In this document: piece by piece, positions 18,367 to 25,922 of the stretch
Layout of the letters: the number at the start of each line of letters is the position of its first letter
Numbering within the stretch: the first letter of the stretch is position 1
From: Colwellia sp.
Lineage (GTDB): Bacteria; Pseudomonadota; Gammaproteobacteria; Enterobacterales; Alteromonadaceae
Assembly (NCBI GenBank): GCA_022969215.1
Contig: JALJPA010000006.1
Location: 1-50,063 of the forward strand
Length of the DNA: 50,063 nt
Direction of reading: 5' to 3'
Position numbers and translations under genes: made by a program
Notes under the pieces: generated by a model
The model's input: the letters and a program-made list of their open reading frames with translations, nothing else
The model's database searches: none
Told to the model about the DNA's origin: nothing

Positions 18367-18927
18367 TTATCCTGTTAACGAAGCACGAATTTGGCTCGCA
18401 CACTCAGCTAAAACAATCGCGCCAGCGGTAGAAACATTTAAAGAATTACCCATACCGAACATTGGGATGTGTATTTGTTGGTGGCTTAATTGTAAGGCAG
18501 CCTCACTAACACCTTTACGCTCATTGCCCAATACTAATACACAGGGAGATGGGTAAGTAACCGTCTTATAATCAACAGACTCATGACACAATTCGACACT
18601 ATAAATCCCGTAACCTTGCTCTCTTAGTGTTTGTAAGCTCGCAGTGGTGCTATCGCTGTACTCAATGCAAACCCATTTAGCTTCATTACGGGAGGCTTTC
18701 TTTAGCTTCTTATCTGAGATAGTCAACTGACCACAGACAATGATTTTTTCAATAGCAAAAGCATCAGCTAAACGAATAAATGAGCCAATATTGTAGCTAT
18801 TGGTAACATTATCTAATACCACTATTAGAGGCAGCTTAGGCTGACTTAAGTAGTCATCTCGTGTTGGTTTGTTTTCTCTAAGCTCATCTTTACTTAGTTG
18901 TATCGATGGCTGTATTGCTGACTGCAT
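18367..18927 (-). CDS. SpoU/TrmH-family RNA 2'-O-methyltransferase
   Basis: Transfers a methyl group from SAM to a ribose in tRNA or rRNA; it is a SPOUT (trefoil knot) enzyme. It has 186 residues, so it is a bare catalytic domain with only a short N-terminal extension. Motif 1 is LDNVTNSYNIGSFIRLADAF with the catalytic-type Asn and Arg. Motif 2 is LVLGNERKGVSEAAL, and motif 3 is IPMFGMGNSLNVSTAGAIVLAE, which forms the knot. The RNA target cannot be told; similar small proteins are usually annotated as TrmH-like. It shares a terminator with the amylase gene but is unrelated in role. The start at 18927 gives a normal length. Confidence 0.9.
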   Translation of the reverse strand: MQSAIQPSIQLSKDELRENKPTRDDYLSQPKLPLIVVLDNVTNSYNIGSFIRLADAFAIEKIIVCGQLTISDKKLKKASRNEAKWVCIEYSDSTTASLQTLREQGYGIYSVELCHESVDYKTVTYPSPCVLVLGNERKGVSEAALQLSHQQIHIPMFGMGNSLNVSTAGAIVLAECASQIRASLTG

Positions 18928-19284
18928 GTTATATATCCTGTTACGTGTCTAAATACGACAAATCTTATGGCGCTATTGTACTTGTTGGCAGCGTAATGTT
19001 TATGGCATTTTATGACTTTTTTTTTAACCGCTCGATTTATGCGCTAAGCGAGCTATTAGCTATAAAGAATAAGGTTTTAATCCTTGTAGAAAGGTATTAG
19101 TCTAAAAATTGGCGTTATATTTTCTATTGAAGTTAATAGGGACATCAATATGAGTAAGTATTCTGCTTAGGTAGCTATAGTTGCTGTTTATTTTCGGTAA
19201 AACATTATAATGGCAGCTTGAAACTTAGTTCACTATATATTGTTAACCATAATTGCTTTTTACTCTAAATAACAGGGCCACAAG
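18928..19284. other. Intergenic region
   Basis: No gene supported. It should hold the promoters of the SpoU gene (left) and of the gene at 19285 (right). The open frame at 18906-19100 overlaps the SpoU start and has no coding features. Confidence 0.5.
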
Positions 19285-19704
19285 ATGAATACCAAAATAT
19301 ACAAAAGAGTGCTTTTCCTCACTGATAACTTATTAGCGGCTGCTCAACAAAAAAATCAAAAAAGATTTGATGGTTTTTATTTAGAATTAAAGCAACTTTG
19401 TGAAGATAATGAAAAGTCGGATAAAGACCATCCAGTACAGTGGGAAACCCTAGCTGACTTTACCGATGACTTAGACTTAGCTGTTACTATTTATCAGCAA
19501 GCTTTAGTGAAAGCTGAAGCGATAAACTCTAAAGATTTCCGCTCATCCATTGGTTTTGCAATCGCGGCGCTAAAAGTGGAGTTAGGTGATGAAGCAGGGG
19601 CTATTGAGCATTTAGAACAAGCTAAAATCAGTTGTAATAAAATTGCAGATAAAGAATTAAAAGCTGAGATTCATGACTTATTGGAAAAATTAAAAACTTC
19701 ATAA
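19285..19704 (+). CDS. Helical TPR-like protein of unknown function
   Basis: A 139-residue, probably cytoplasmic protein, with no signal peptide or membrane segment. The second half reads as paired helices of tetratricopeptide-like type (DLDLAVTIYQQALVKAEAINSKDFRSSIGFAIAALKVELGDEAGAIEHLEQAKISCNKIA). This suggests a protein-binding scaffold. The first half is a charged helix followed by a linker (NEKSDKDHPVQW). AGGGCCACAAG before the start gives a weak ribosome site. It stands alone. I recognise no named family; the TPR call is inferred from the helix pattern only. Confidence 0.6.
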   Translation: MNTKIYKRVLFLTDNLLAAAQQKNQKRFDGFYLELKQLCEDNEKSDKDHPVQWETLADFTDDLDLAVTIYQQALVKAEAINSKDFRSSIGFAIAALKVELGDEAGAIEHLEQAKISCNKIADKELKAEIHDLLEKLKTS

Positions 19705-19826
19705 AAATACATTTAAATAACCTGAACTCGGTTTGAAATGTGTTTAGCTAATTGAAATTATTAGCAAGGTTATTTTGCGCACCTCTAACTTGATAGTTTT
19801 TCTTAATTCAAGGCTAATTTACGCGT

Positions 19827-19843
19827 CAATAGCTGGCCTATTG
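19827..19843. repeat. Dispersed hairpin repeat, copy A
   Basis: CAATAGCTGGCCTATTG, an inverted repeat nearly identical to the one at 36953-36968. Both are preceded by CAAGGC and followed by GC, so they belong to a longer repeat unit. Confidence 0.5.
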
Positions 19844-20235
19844 CAAGTGAATTTAACGCAGAAGTAAGTAAAAACAGCTGCTAGAGAAACATTTGTTAAG
19901 CTGAATTCAGGTTAAACAGTAACAGCGTTATGGCGAAGGCAGGTTTGTCTTCTGCCTACGCTTTGCCGATCTTTACCTAAAGCATTCACAGTGTTTTTTA
20001 TTAATCATTATTGCCTGCCACTATTGCCTATCACAATTCCTATTAACAAAACGTAAGTCATCTCCGTGCCATTAATACTATCTCTACTCTCGTTCATAAC
20101 TCTCATTTAACCTGCAATTCCAGCTGAAACACACACCTTTATGTACTTGGGTATATAGGCTTTTAGCTTACATTTTCTGACACTTCCACCACATTAACTA
20201 AACAGTAAAGTGCATGTACTCATTACAATTAAACG

Positions 20236-20241
20236 TATAAT
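20236..20241 (+). promoter_or_regulatory. Candidate -10 box of the lipoprotein operon
   Basis: A perfect TATAAT lies 45 bases before the first lipoprotein start. The -35 position is not clear. Confidence 0.4.
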
Positions 20242-20285
20242 AGTCACAAGTTTTATCAATAGACATTAACAACAGGTAGGCACAT

Positions 20286-20711
20286 ATGCCGATAAAATTG
20301 CAAAGTATACTCGGGCTTAGTTTTTTACTTCTTGGTGGCTGTAGTCAACTTCATCATGTTCATATTGGTGATATAGATCAGTCGCAGGGGAGGTTAACGC
20401 CATTTACTATTGAGGTAAATGAACTTGGCTTTGATGCAGCTAAAGCCGTAGAAATAGGCGCTGGAGTGGCAAAGTCTGCCTCGACCAGTGAAGATTTGGA
20501 GTTTGTCGCTTTAATTTTGGCTATCAGTAATTTTGGTCCTAAAACGGGTAATCCAGTTTACAACGATGCTTATGCTGACCAAGTACTCTCTGAGGTTATT
20601 AAAGTATGTCCAAGTAAGAAAATAACGGGATTAACTTCCGTACGCGAAGCAACCAATGTTGGCCCAGTAAGTGGTGAGGTTGTACGTATCAAGGGTTACT
20701 GTATTAACTAA
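20286..20711 (+). CDS. Lipoprotein, first of three related tandem genes
   Basis: A 141-residue lipoprotein: the signal peptide ends in LLGGC (Cys19). It is followed by about 120 residues with no recognised domain. The C-terminal part has a Cys-Pro motif (VIKVCPSKKITGLTSVREA), and the protein ends in GYCIN. Those two cysteines recur in the next two genes and probably form a disulphide. The insert VAKSASTSEDLEFVALILAISNFGPKTG is missing from the neighbours. It leads a three-gene operon with a 15-base gap to the second gene. Function unknown. Confidence 0.7.
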   Translation: MPIKLQSILGLSFLLLGGCSQLHHVHIGDIDQSQGRLTPFTIEVNELGFDAAKAVEIGAGVAKSASTSEDLEFVALILAISNFGPKTGNPVYNDAYADQVLSEVIKVCPSKKITGLTSVREATNVGPVSGEVVRIKGYCIN

Positions 20712-20726
20712 ATTTTAGGAATTATC

Positions 20727-21032
20727 ATGTTAAAGAACACCATATTATTTTCATTATTAGCACTTTCACTTAGTGGTTGTGTTGGTTTAAATACCGTATC
20801 AATGACCCAGATACCAGCAGAAAGAGAGAACAAAATAACTACTGCTTCATCTAGCTGGAATTTTATTGGCATTAACTTTAGTAATGCCTTTGTTGATGAA
20901 GCCATTGATAACCTTAAAGCACAATGCCCAACAGGAAAAATTGAAGGGGTATATACCAAGCACCAAACTACCGGCTATTTACTTGTCTTTAAAAGAGAAG
21001 TCATCGTCTCCGCTTACTGTAATGAGGTGTAG
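20727..21032 (+). CDS. Small lipoprotein, second of three related tandem genes
   Basis: A 101-residue lipoprotein with lipobox LSGC (Cys18). The body fits the shared pattern of this trio: a WNFIGINFSNAFVDEAIDNLKAQCPTGKIEGV segment, then a beta part and a final YC pair (IVSAYCNEV). The pattern of a short helix, Cys-Pro, strand, strand and terminal Cys looks like a small alpha/beta fold stabilised by one disulphide. Its stop overlaps the region just before the third gene's ATG by two bases, so translation is coupled. The start has TTTAGGAATT upstream. No family name is recognised. Confidence 0.7.
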   Translation: MLKNTILFSLLALSLSGCVGLNTVSMTQIPAERENKITTASSSWNFIGINFSNAFVDEAIDNLKAQCPTGKIEGVYTKHQTTGYLLVFKREVIVSAYCNEV

Positions 21033-21034
21033 TG

Positions 21035-21349
21035 ATGAAAAAGCTATTTTCGTTACTTATGGTAGTGATGCTTAGTGCCTGTACTAGCAGTATTCATATG
21101 TCACAAGTGGATGTTGGCACTAATAGTCAGCAGGAATTGGCTAGTGGCAAGGTCATAAATATTGAACAGTCACAAAAAATATTTTTAGGTTTTGTTTATG
21201 ATAGTAATTATGTTGATCAAGCCTATAAACAACTTTTACTGCAATGCCCGAATGGCACCTCAATGATTAACGTAGAGTACTTAACTAATCATGGTTTTCT
21301 CAGTTGGACCGATAAAATCCGTATTAAAGCGCTATGCAAACCAGGGTAA
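21035..21349 (+). CDS. Small lipoprotein, third of three related tandem genes
   Basis: A 104-residue lipoprotein with lipobox LSAC. The start is taken as ATG 21035, right behind the stop of the second gene; a GTG at 21032 is possible. The core again shows FLGFVYDSNYVDQAYKQLLLQCPNGTSMINVEYLTNHGFLSWTDKIRIKALC, with the same spacing of Cys-Pro and final Cys as its two neighbours. It therefore arose by tandem duplication. Similar small lipoprotein groups are common in Alteromonadales and have no known role. A weak hairpin lies downstream. Confidence 0.7.
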   Translation: MKKLFSLLMVVMLSACTSSIHMSQVDVGTNSQQELASGKVINIEQSQKIFLGFVYDSNYVDQAYKQLLLQCPNGTSMINVEYLTNHGFLSWTDKIRIKALCKPG

Positions 21350-21480
21350 GTTATCAAATAAGCTAGCGATATAATTAAGAGCACAGCCTAGTTGAGCCGT
21401 ATAGAACATACTCGATCTCCTTATCATCGCTAGGCTACTTTTTTGTATAGTGAGTAGTAGCAATTTTATAGCGCTAAATA

Positions 21481-21526
21481 GGGATTTAATAAGTCATCAA
21501 TTTGTATAGTCTGCAAGATTGCCATG
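21481..21526 (-). pseudogene. Fragment of a methyltransferase gene (3' end)
   Basis: These 46 bases align with 34073-34120, the C-terminal codons of the intact methyltransferase gene in this window, with one missing base and a few substitutions. On the minus strand they read ILQTIQIDD against WQPCKTIQIDD. This is a decayed or transferred copy. Confidence 0.55.
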
Positions 21527-21684
21527 ATGAAGGTCATGGCAATACAACCGTCATTCAATATATGGACCCAGAAAAAATGATTTACTTGGTGGTTGGTGAA
21601 GGACAAACTCAATTGCAATGAGTTAACCAGTTAAGCTTAGCTGGGGGGCTTTTGTTAGATAAACATGGAAATATGATGAAGTAA
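21523..21684 (+). pseudogene. Remnant of an M16-type zinc protease C-terminus
   Basis: On the plus strand the frame reads HDEGHGNTTVIQYMDPEK then MIYLVVGEGQTQLQ, a stop (TGA at 21619-21621), and VNQLSLAGGLLLDKHGNMMK before a final stop. The string resembles the end of insulinase-like M16 proteases, which finish with a MVYLVVGD-type strand and a short linker. There is no start, no catalytic domain and one internal stop, so it cannot be functional. The family call is from memory of the motif and is moderate. Confidence 0.45.
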
Positions 21685-21876
21685 ATTTCAGCTTTAAATC
21701 TGGCTTGCAGCGATTTAACTTTTGCAAAAAGTAATTCATTAACGGCATTGTTAACTTATCATGCTCATCTTTAAGTTGGCTACCGCTGCTAGCTAAAGGT
21801 CACTTGGTGCGTAGTGGAGGTGTTAACATTAATAATTACCTTATGGTTTCTAATCACTAACAAGGGACGTTAGCTC

Positions 21877-23790
21877 TTATTTAGTATTACTATTCATAAA
21901 AAAATTAACCTCATCTAATGCAATAAGATACTCACGTTTAACGTGTTTATTTTCGGCTAACTTATCTAAATCACCAATTAACGTCATGAGTTTCTTATGA
22001 GAATGGTGGTTTGTTCTTTTAAAATCCTCTGGTTTTCCTTCGTTAGCGATACGCTCTTTTTTATTCATAGTATGGCTACTCTCTTTGTTTTCAAGCCAAA
22101 TATCATTAATTAGACGAATGTTGCTCTCATTTTCAATCTTTTCATTAAATGCCATTTGCAGTTCATATTGATTCGTTTTAGGGTCAAATTGATAAGTTTC
22201 TTTACTAACGTCCACTTGGTGTTGTTGATCAAGTCCAACCAATGCTTGATTTTTGACTGCTGTACCAATGTTGTAGCTTTCTTTTTTGTCATAGTAATCA
22301 GGCCGAGTAAGCTGATAATCGAAATGAGTCGCTACCGTTTTATTTTGGCTTACCCCGGTTAATTTTCCTGATTTGTGGTGCTGGGTGACTTGCTCTAACT
22401 CAACCCTAATTTTAGGGGCCAGTTCTCGCCGGTTTCGTGGCTCTCTTGAAAATGAAAATTCTGCATCAAAATCTGCTAGTTTAGAAATGCCAGTACCTAG
22501 GGTATTATTTGTTTCGCTGCCAAGTCCTTGATAGCGAGGATCATTGGTGATCATGTTATCGACTAACTCTGCAACCATTGCTCGGCCATCAGTGAATTGT
22601 TGAGCAGCGACAGACTCTATATTGCTATAACGTTGCGCTGCCGATGACATACTAGCAAAAGCGCCTTTAAAAATAGCAAAGCCTTGTTGCATTTTTACAT
22701 CGTCTTTTTTACCAAATGCAGATGTTTTATTTTTACCTTTACTATTGTAACGGCTATCTTCGAGGTTTTTATCTAAGGTGGCTATGTATTGCTGCATTTG
22801 TTTTACGTCTTTACCGCCAAAAGTAGACATATCTAATGAGAAATCTATTTCATTAATTCCCGCTTGAGAGTTAAATATAAGCGCTTGTTGGTTTGACTTT
22901 TGATCAATGTGGTAACTTAGATCGAGATTGTTTTCTGGGGAGCCAAATTGTTGATTTTCAGTCGTCGAAAAAGACACATCAAAACCCGATAACTGTTGAT
23001 GATTAAAAGTAGCCAAAAAATCTAGATTAAAATCGGATTGACCTGCGGGAACATATTTACTGAATGAGTTTTGGCTTACCTTAAAAAATTCATCAGCCAT
23101 TTGCCCAATCCCCGACAATACCTCGGTTAGTGCCTGGTGTTCAGCTTCTGACAAGTCACCCTCAACTTGATAGCTGAGGCCAAAACCATCTACTGTTTTA
23201 CCCGTGTTTTCGTCATAGCCTTGTGATGAATTAAAGGTGATATTGATAATATCACCTTCCTTAGTTTTTACTGATAGTTCAAAACTGTAGCTATCGTTAT
23301 CTTCATTATCTGTTCGATTGATACTTTCCATATAAGAACCCAGCGCTCGTTCAACACGCTGTTCACTAGAGGCTAAAAATGATTCTTGCTCATGACCCAA
23401 TTGCCCTAAACTCGCTAATATATCACTCGTATTGGCGTAAGCTCCGTGAATGTCTTTTACCGATTTATTCAAACGTTTCATTAGCTCATCGCTATTTTCA
23501 TTATTGAGTAAACCTTCTTGTTGACTGCTTATCACTGTGCGTAAAGCTAATTCTTTGTCTGAATATTTATAATCGAAGACGGTAGGCCCGCTTGATATAG
23601 TGATTAGTGCGGAAAATTGTTGGTGAAGTAATTGTTCTACTCTTTCTTCATCAAACTTGCTCAATAGTTCTTGAACCATTTCTGGCGCAATATTTTTAAG
23701 TTTATCGGTGAGTGTATGGGGTTGCTGATTGACGGGTTGGGCAAAGGGGATTTTTAAGTCAAATGGGCTGTTTAATACATTGTTAATCAT
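21877..23790 (-). CDS. Large cytoplasmic-looking protein of unknown function
   Basis: A 637-residue protein from ATG 23790, chosen because AAGGA lies six bases upstream; a GTG at 23814 would add eight residues. It has no signal peptide and no membrane helix. The composition is rich in Gln, Asn, Ser and acidic residues. The middle has repeating beta-type segments built on the same theme: SYSFELSVKTKEGDIINITFNSS, FNLDFLATFNHQQLSGFDVSF, and NEIDFSLDMSTFGGKD. They are separated by helices such as GDLSEAEHQALTEVLSGIGQMADEF. The C-terminal third is charged and helical. I do not recognise a family. It sits between the lipoprotein operon and the cassette array and seems to be a single-gene unit. Confidence 0.7.
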   Translation of the reverse strand: MINNVLNSPFDLKIPFAQPVNQQPHTLTDKLKNIAPEMVQELLSKFDEERVEQLLHQQFSALITISSGPTVFDYKYSDKELALRTVISSQQEGLLNNENSDELMKRLNKSVKDIHGAYANTSDILASLGQLGHEQESFLASSEQRVERALGSYMESINRTDNEDNDSYSFELSVKTKEGDIINITFNSSQGYDENTGKTVDGFGLSYQVEGDLSEAEHQALTEVLSGIGQMADEFFKVSQNSFSKYVPAGQSDFNLDFLATFNHQQLSGFDVSFSTTENQQFGSPENNLDLSYHIDQKSNQQALIFNSQAGINEIDFSLDMSTFGGKDVKQMQQYIATLDKNLEDSRYNSKGKNKTSAFGKKDDVKMQQGFAIFKGAFASMSSAAQRYSNIESVAAQQFTDGRAMVAELVDNMITNDPRYQGLGSETNNTLGTGISKLADFDAEFSFSREPRNRRELAPKIRVELEQVTQHHKSGKLTGVSQNKTVATHFDYQLTRPDYYDKKESYNIGTAVKNQALVGLDQQHQVDVSKETYQFDPKTNQYELQMAFNEKIENESNIRLINDIWLENKESSHTMNKKERIANEGKPEDFKRTNHHSHKKLMTLIGDLDKLAENKHVKREYLIALDEVNFFMNSNTK

Positions 23791-24118
23791 GATTGTCCTT
23801 AATCGTAAACCCACGTTAAGTCTATATCGGTAATAAAGCTAAATGCTTTAATTTTAAACAAGAAGGTTTTTTCTTAATGTCCCCTTGAACAATTGCAGTT
23901 AGAGGAACAAAGAATAAGAGAGTTTTCCATGTCACAGTGACTATTTTAGAGGTTGGTTTTCATTGGCAATCTATTACAGCTAATATCTCCAATAGCCACA
24001 ACACGACTAAAAACAGCCGGATAATCGACCGTTGCTAACGTCTGGAATGTGCCTTGAGTTGAAATGGTCAGCCTTTAATTTAATGCCTTATATTTTCTAA
24101 TGAATATTTTATGTCATG

Positions 24119-24138
24119 TTACTGAGCCGGCTCAGTAA
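24119..24138. repeat. 20-bp perfect palindrome, copy 1
   Basis: TTACTGAGCCGGCTCAGTAA reads the same on both strands. It recurs with changes at 24213 and, as a half, at 24330. Confidence 0.85.
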
Positions 24139-24202
24139 CACTCCTAAAAAACACCAATAAACGTCTATTTAATTGATCTTAATGTAATTTATAGCGTTTT
24201 CT

Positions 24203-24238
24203 AGGATGAGTATTACTGAGCGGGCTTAGTAACATCCT
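24203..24238. repeat. Palindrome copy 2 with outer stem
   Basis: TTACTGAGCGGGCTTAGTAA (24213-24232) differs from copy 1 at two bases. It is extended by AGGATG / CATCCT arms, giving a larger hairpin. Confidence 0.75.
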
Positions 24239-24315
24239 ATCTTTTATTAAGTAATTGGTTGCAGTAGTTTCTAATTCTTTGAATTTGTGTGACATTAATG
24301 TAAATTAAATTTTAA

Positions 24316-24349
24316 TTATGGAACGGACATTACTGAGCCGGCTCCATAA
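24316..24349. repeat. Palindrome copy 3, half-site within a new stem
   Basis: TTACTGAGCCGGCTC is kept, but the right end is replaced; TTATGGA and TCCATAA now form the outer stem. Confidence 0.65.
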
Positions 24350-24413
24350 TAAGCTGTTAGGTATACAAGTTATGCCTTGTTTGAATTTTAGTATGTAAAA
24401 GGAAATATAAGTT

Positions 24414-24770
24414 ATGGATGCTTTAGGCGAAAATGAATTAAAGAGAAAGTATGTAAGCTACTTTCAAATGTCTAAATATTTGTTTATTTATGGTTTAATT
24501 GTATTTGCGTATACTTTGATAATTAGAGATACATCTCCTACTTTCTTAATCTTTGAAATAACTATTTCTAGCTTAAACGTGCTTAGTTTGTTCGTGTTTT
24601 TATCTGTTATTTGTGGTGTATTACATTACTTATTAACTGCTAATTCACCGTACAAACATCAAGTTAATAAATTTCTAAGTGCTCTTCCGCAAAAAGAAGT
24701 TATTTTTAATTATCAATTTCAGCTATTAATCACACCTCATTTGGTTATTATATTGTTTTTTTTGGTGTAA
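24414..24770 (+). CDS. Cassette 1: small membrane protein
   Basis: 118 residues with three predicted membrane helices (YLFIYGLIVFAYTLII, VLSLFVFLSVICGVLHYLL, LLITPHLVIILFFLV) and a short charged N-terminus. No known motif. It is encoded in the first cassette of the array; its stop is only seven bases before the first attC core, as is normal for cassettes. AAAGGA lies nine bases before the start. Such small orphan membrane proteins are frequent in cassettes and mostly uncharacterised. Function unknown. Confidence 0.7.
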   Translation: MDALGENELKRKYVSYFQMSKYLFIYGLIVFAYTLIIRDTSPTFLIFEITISSLNVLSLFVFLSVICGVLHYLLTANSPYKHQVNKFLSALPQKEVIFNYQFQLLITPHLVIILFFLV

Positions 24771-24776
24771 ATGTAT

Positions 24777-24876
24777 ACCTAACAAGGCGCTCAAGAGGGA
24801 AAAGTTACAGTTGGCTGTTTTCACTCCGTTCAACATTTTAGCCAACTACAAATTTCCCCTTAGCGGGGCGTTAGGT
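24777..24876 (+). repeat. attC site 1
   Basis: R'' ACCTAAC at 24777 and R' GTTAGGT at 24870 are exact complements. The inner arms AGTTGGCT and AGCCAACT flank a variable terminal structure. Length is 100 bases. Confidence 0.92.
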
Positions 24877-24919
24877 ATCAATTCAATTTCATGTATTGGT
24901 TATATTAAAAGGTAAATTA

Positions 24920-25273
24920 ATGAACACTAAAAATTTTCCCGTTAATCATCACGATTATTACCATGCTCACGTTTATTTTGAACAAGAAACTCTAATCTTT
25001 GCTTCAGATCTATGCAAAGAGGCCGGCGATTTATTCGACTTGCCAGTTGGGAGAATTCACCAAAAAGCTATTGGACCACACCCTAAATGGAGTTGCCAAA
25101 TAGCTTTTTCATCGAATGAATTTGATCCACTAATTACATTCTTTGAAAAAAAACGTAATGGTTTAACTGTGTTCATTCATGCAGTAACAGGTAATGATTT
25201 GCAAGATCATACTGAGTATGCATATTGGTTAGGAAATGCAGTAGAGCTGAATTTATCAATATTTAATACCTAA
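24920..25273 (+). CDS. Cassette 2: DOPA 4,5-dioxygenase family protein
   Basis: A 117-residue small protein of the DOPA-dioxygenase-like family, whose members open aromatic catechol rings or are of unknown activity in bacteria. The family motifs are visible: HAHVYF near the N-terminus, VGRIHQKAIGPHPKWSCQIAF in the middle and LTVFIHAVTGNDLQDHTEYAYWLG near the end, with histidines that bind metal in the family. The start is ATG 24920 with AAAGG seven bases upstream; an earlier frame start at 24896 adds eight residues. It is the single gene of cassette 2, ending close to attC site 2. The substrate is unknown. Confidence 0.85.
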   Translation: MNTKNFPVNHHDYYHAHVYFEQETLIFASDLCKEAGDLFDLPVGRIHQKAIGPHPKWSCQIAFSSNEFDPLITFFEKKRNGLTVFIHAVTGNDLQDHTEYAYWLGNAVELNLSIFNT

Positions 25274-25370
25274 CAAGCGCATTAAGAACGGACACGCAAC
25301 AGTTGGCTACGTTTCGCTCCGCTACACATTATAGCCAACTATTACTTAGCCGCTTATGCGGGCGTTAGGT
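25268..25370 (+). repeat. attC site 2
   Basis: R'' ACCTAAC at 25268 and R' GTTAGGT at 25364, with inner arms AGTTGGCT / AGCCAACT. Length is 103 bases. It overlaps the stop codon of the dioxygenase-like gene. Confidence 0.92.
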
Positions 25371-25392
25371 ATTTTTCATATGGAGTGCCAAG

Positions 25393-25779
25393 TTGAATAA
25401 TCCATTTCATTTGTCTTTTGTTGTTCCTAAGTTACATTTAGCGGAAGAGTTTTATGTCAATTTTCTTGGCTGTAAAAAAGGTAGGGATACTGGTAAATGG
25501 ATAGACATTATCTTTTTTGGGCATCAACTAACTATTCATCAAGAAACAGAAAACATGAGTGCACAATCCATAGATCATTTTGGTGTTATTTTAGAAAAAG
25601 CAGAATGGTTGTCCATCGCTCAAAAAGTAGAAGTTGAGGGTATTCCGTTTGTTCTTTCGCCTAATGAAAAAACAAATGATGATAATAGTGAATCAGGTAA
25701 ATTTATTATCAAGGATCCCGCAAGTAATTTGATAGAGTTTAAATTTTATAAAAAGTCACCCGTAAATATGGTGCCGTAA
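25393..25779 (+). CDS. Cassette 3: VOC (glyoxalase/bleomycin-resistance-like) protein
   Basis: 128 residues with the vicinal-oxygen-chelate fold pattern: an N-terminal strand HLSFVVPKLHLAEEFYVNFLGCKKG, an IDIIFFGHQLTIHQ strand, and DHFGVIL opening the second half. The C-terminus FIIKDPASNLIEFKFY is the family's usual close (DPxGNxxEF). Members act as dioxygenases, lyases, or drug-binding proteins. Metal residues His and Glu seem kept (His in DHFGV, Glu in IEFKF). The start is TTG 25393 with GGAG eight bases upstream. It is the single gene of cassette 3, three bases before attC site 3. The substrate is unknown. Confidence 0.85.
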   Translation: MNNPFHLSFVVPKLHLAEEFYVNFLGCKKGRDTGKWIDIIFFGHQLTIHQETENMSAQSIDHFGVILEKAEWLSIAQKVEVEGIPFVLSPNEKTNDDNSESGKFIIKDPASNLIEFKFYKKSPVNMVP

Positions 25780-25781
25780 AC

Positions 25782-25880
25782 ACCTAACAAGATGTTAAAT
25801 AATGATAAATTTAGTTGGTTGGCTCCGCTCCGCTTCACATTTTAGCCAACTACAATTTGCCCTTTAACAGGGCGTTATGT
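25782..25880 (+). repeat. attC site 3
   Basis: R'' ACCTAAC at 25782 and a less regular R' (GTTATGT) at 25874, with inner arms AGTTGG / CCAACT. The GGCGTTATG end is the form common in Vibrio-type cassette repeats. Confidence 0.85.
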
Positions 25881-25922
25881 GTACGGCAGCTCGAATGTTG
25901 CAGCTACCGCATAGCTTATTCG

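Larger units (their letters stand above)
19705..20285. other. Intergenic region with a dispersed repeat
   Basis: No gene was seen. It contains a copy of a hairpin repeat at 19827-19843 that recurs at 36953. TATAAT at 20236-20241 is a good -10 candidate for the lipoprotein operon downstream. Confidence 0.5.
21350..21876. other. Intergenic region made of gene remnants
   Basis: No intact gene. It contains a 45-base piece matching the end of the methyltransferase gene at 34.1 kb, and directly next to it a decayed protease tail (see separate entries). The rest has no visible features. Confidence 0.55.
23791..24413. other. Intergenic region with three palindromes, left edge of the cassette array
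   Basis: No gene. It holds three copies of a palindrome (24119, 24213, 24331) and ends in GTTAGGT (24356-24362), the same core heptamer that closes the attC sites downstream. No integron integrase is present on either strand. Confidence 0.6.

Noticed and set aside
18906-19100. 64-codon plus-strand frame upstream of the helical protein
   Set aside because: It overlaps the start of the SpoU methyltransferase gene in antisense and has no ribosome site or motif.
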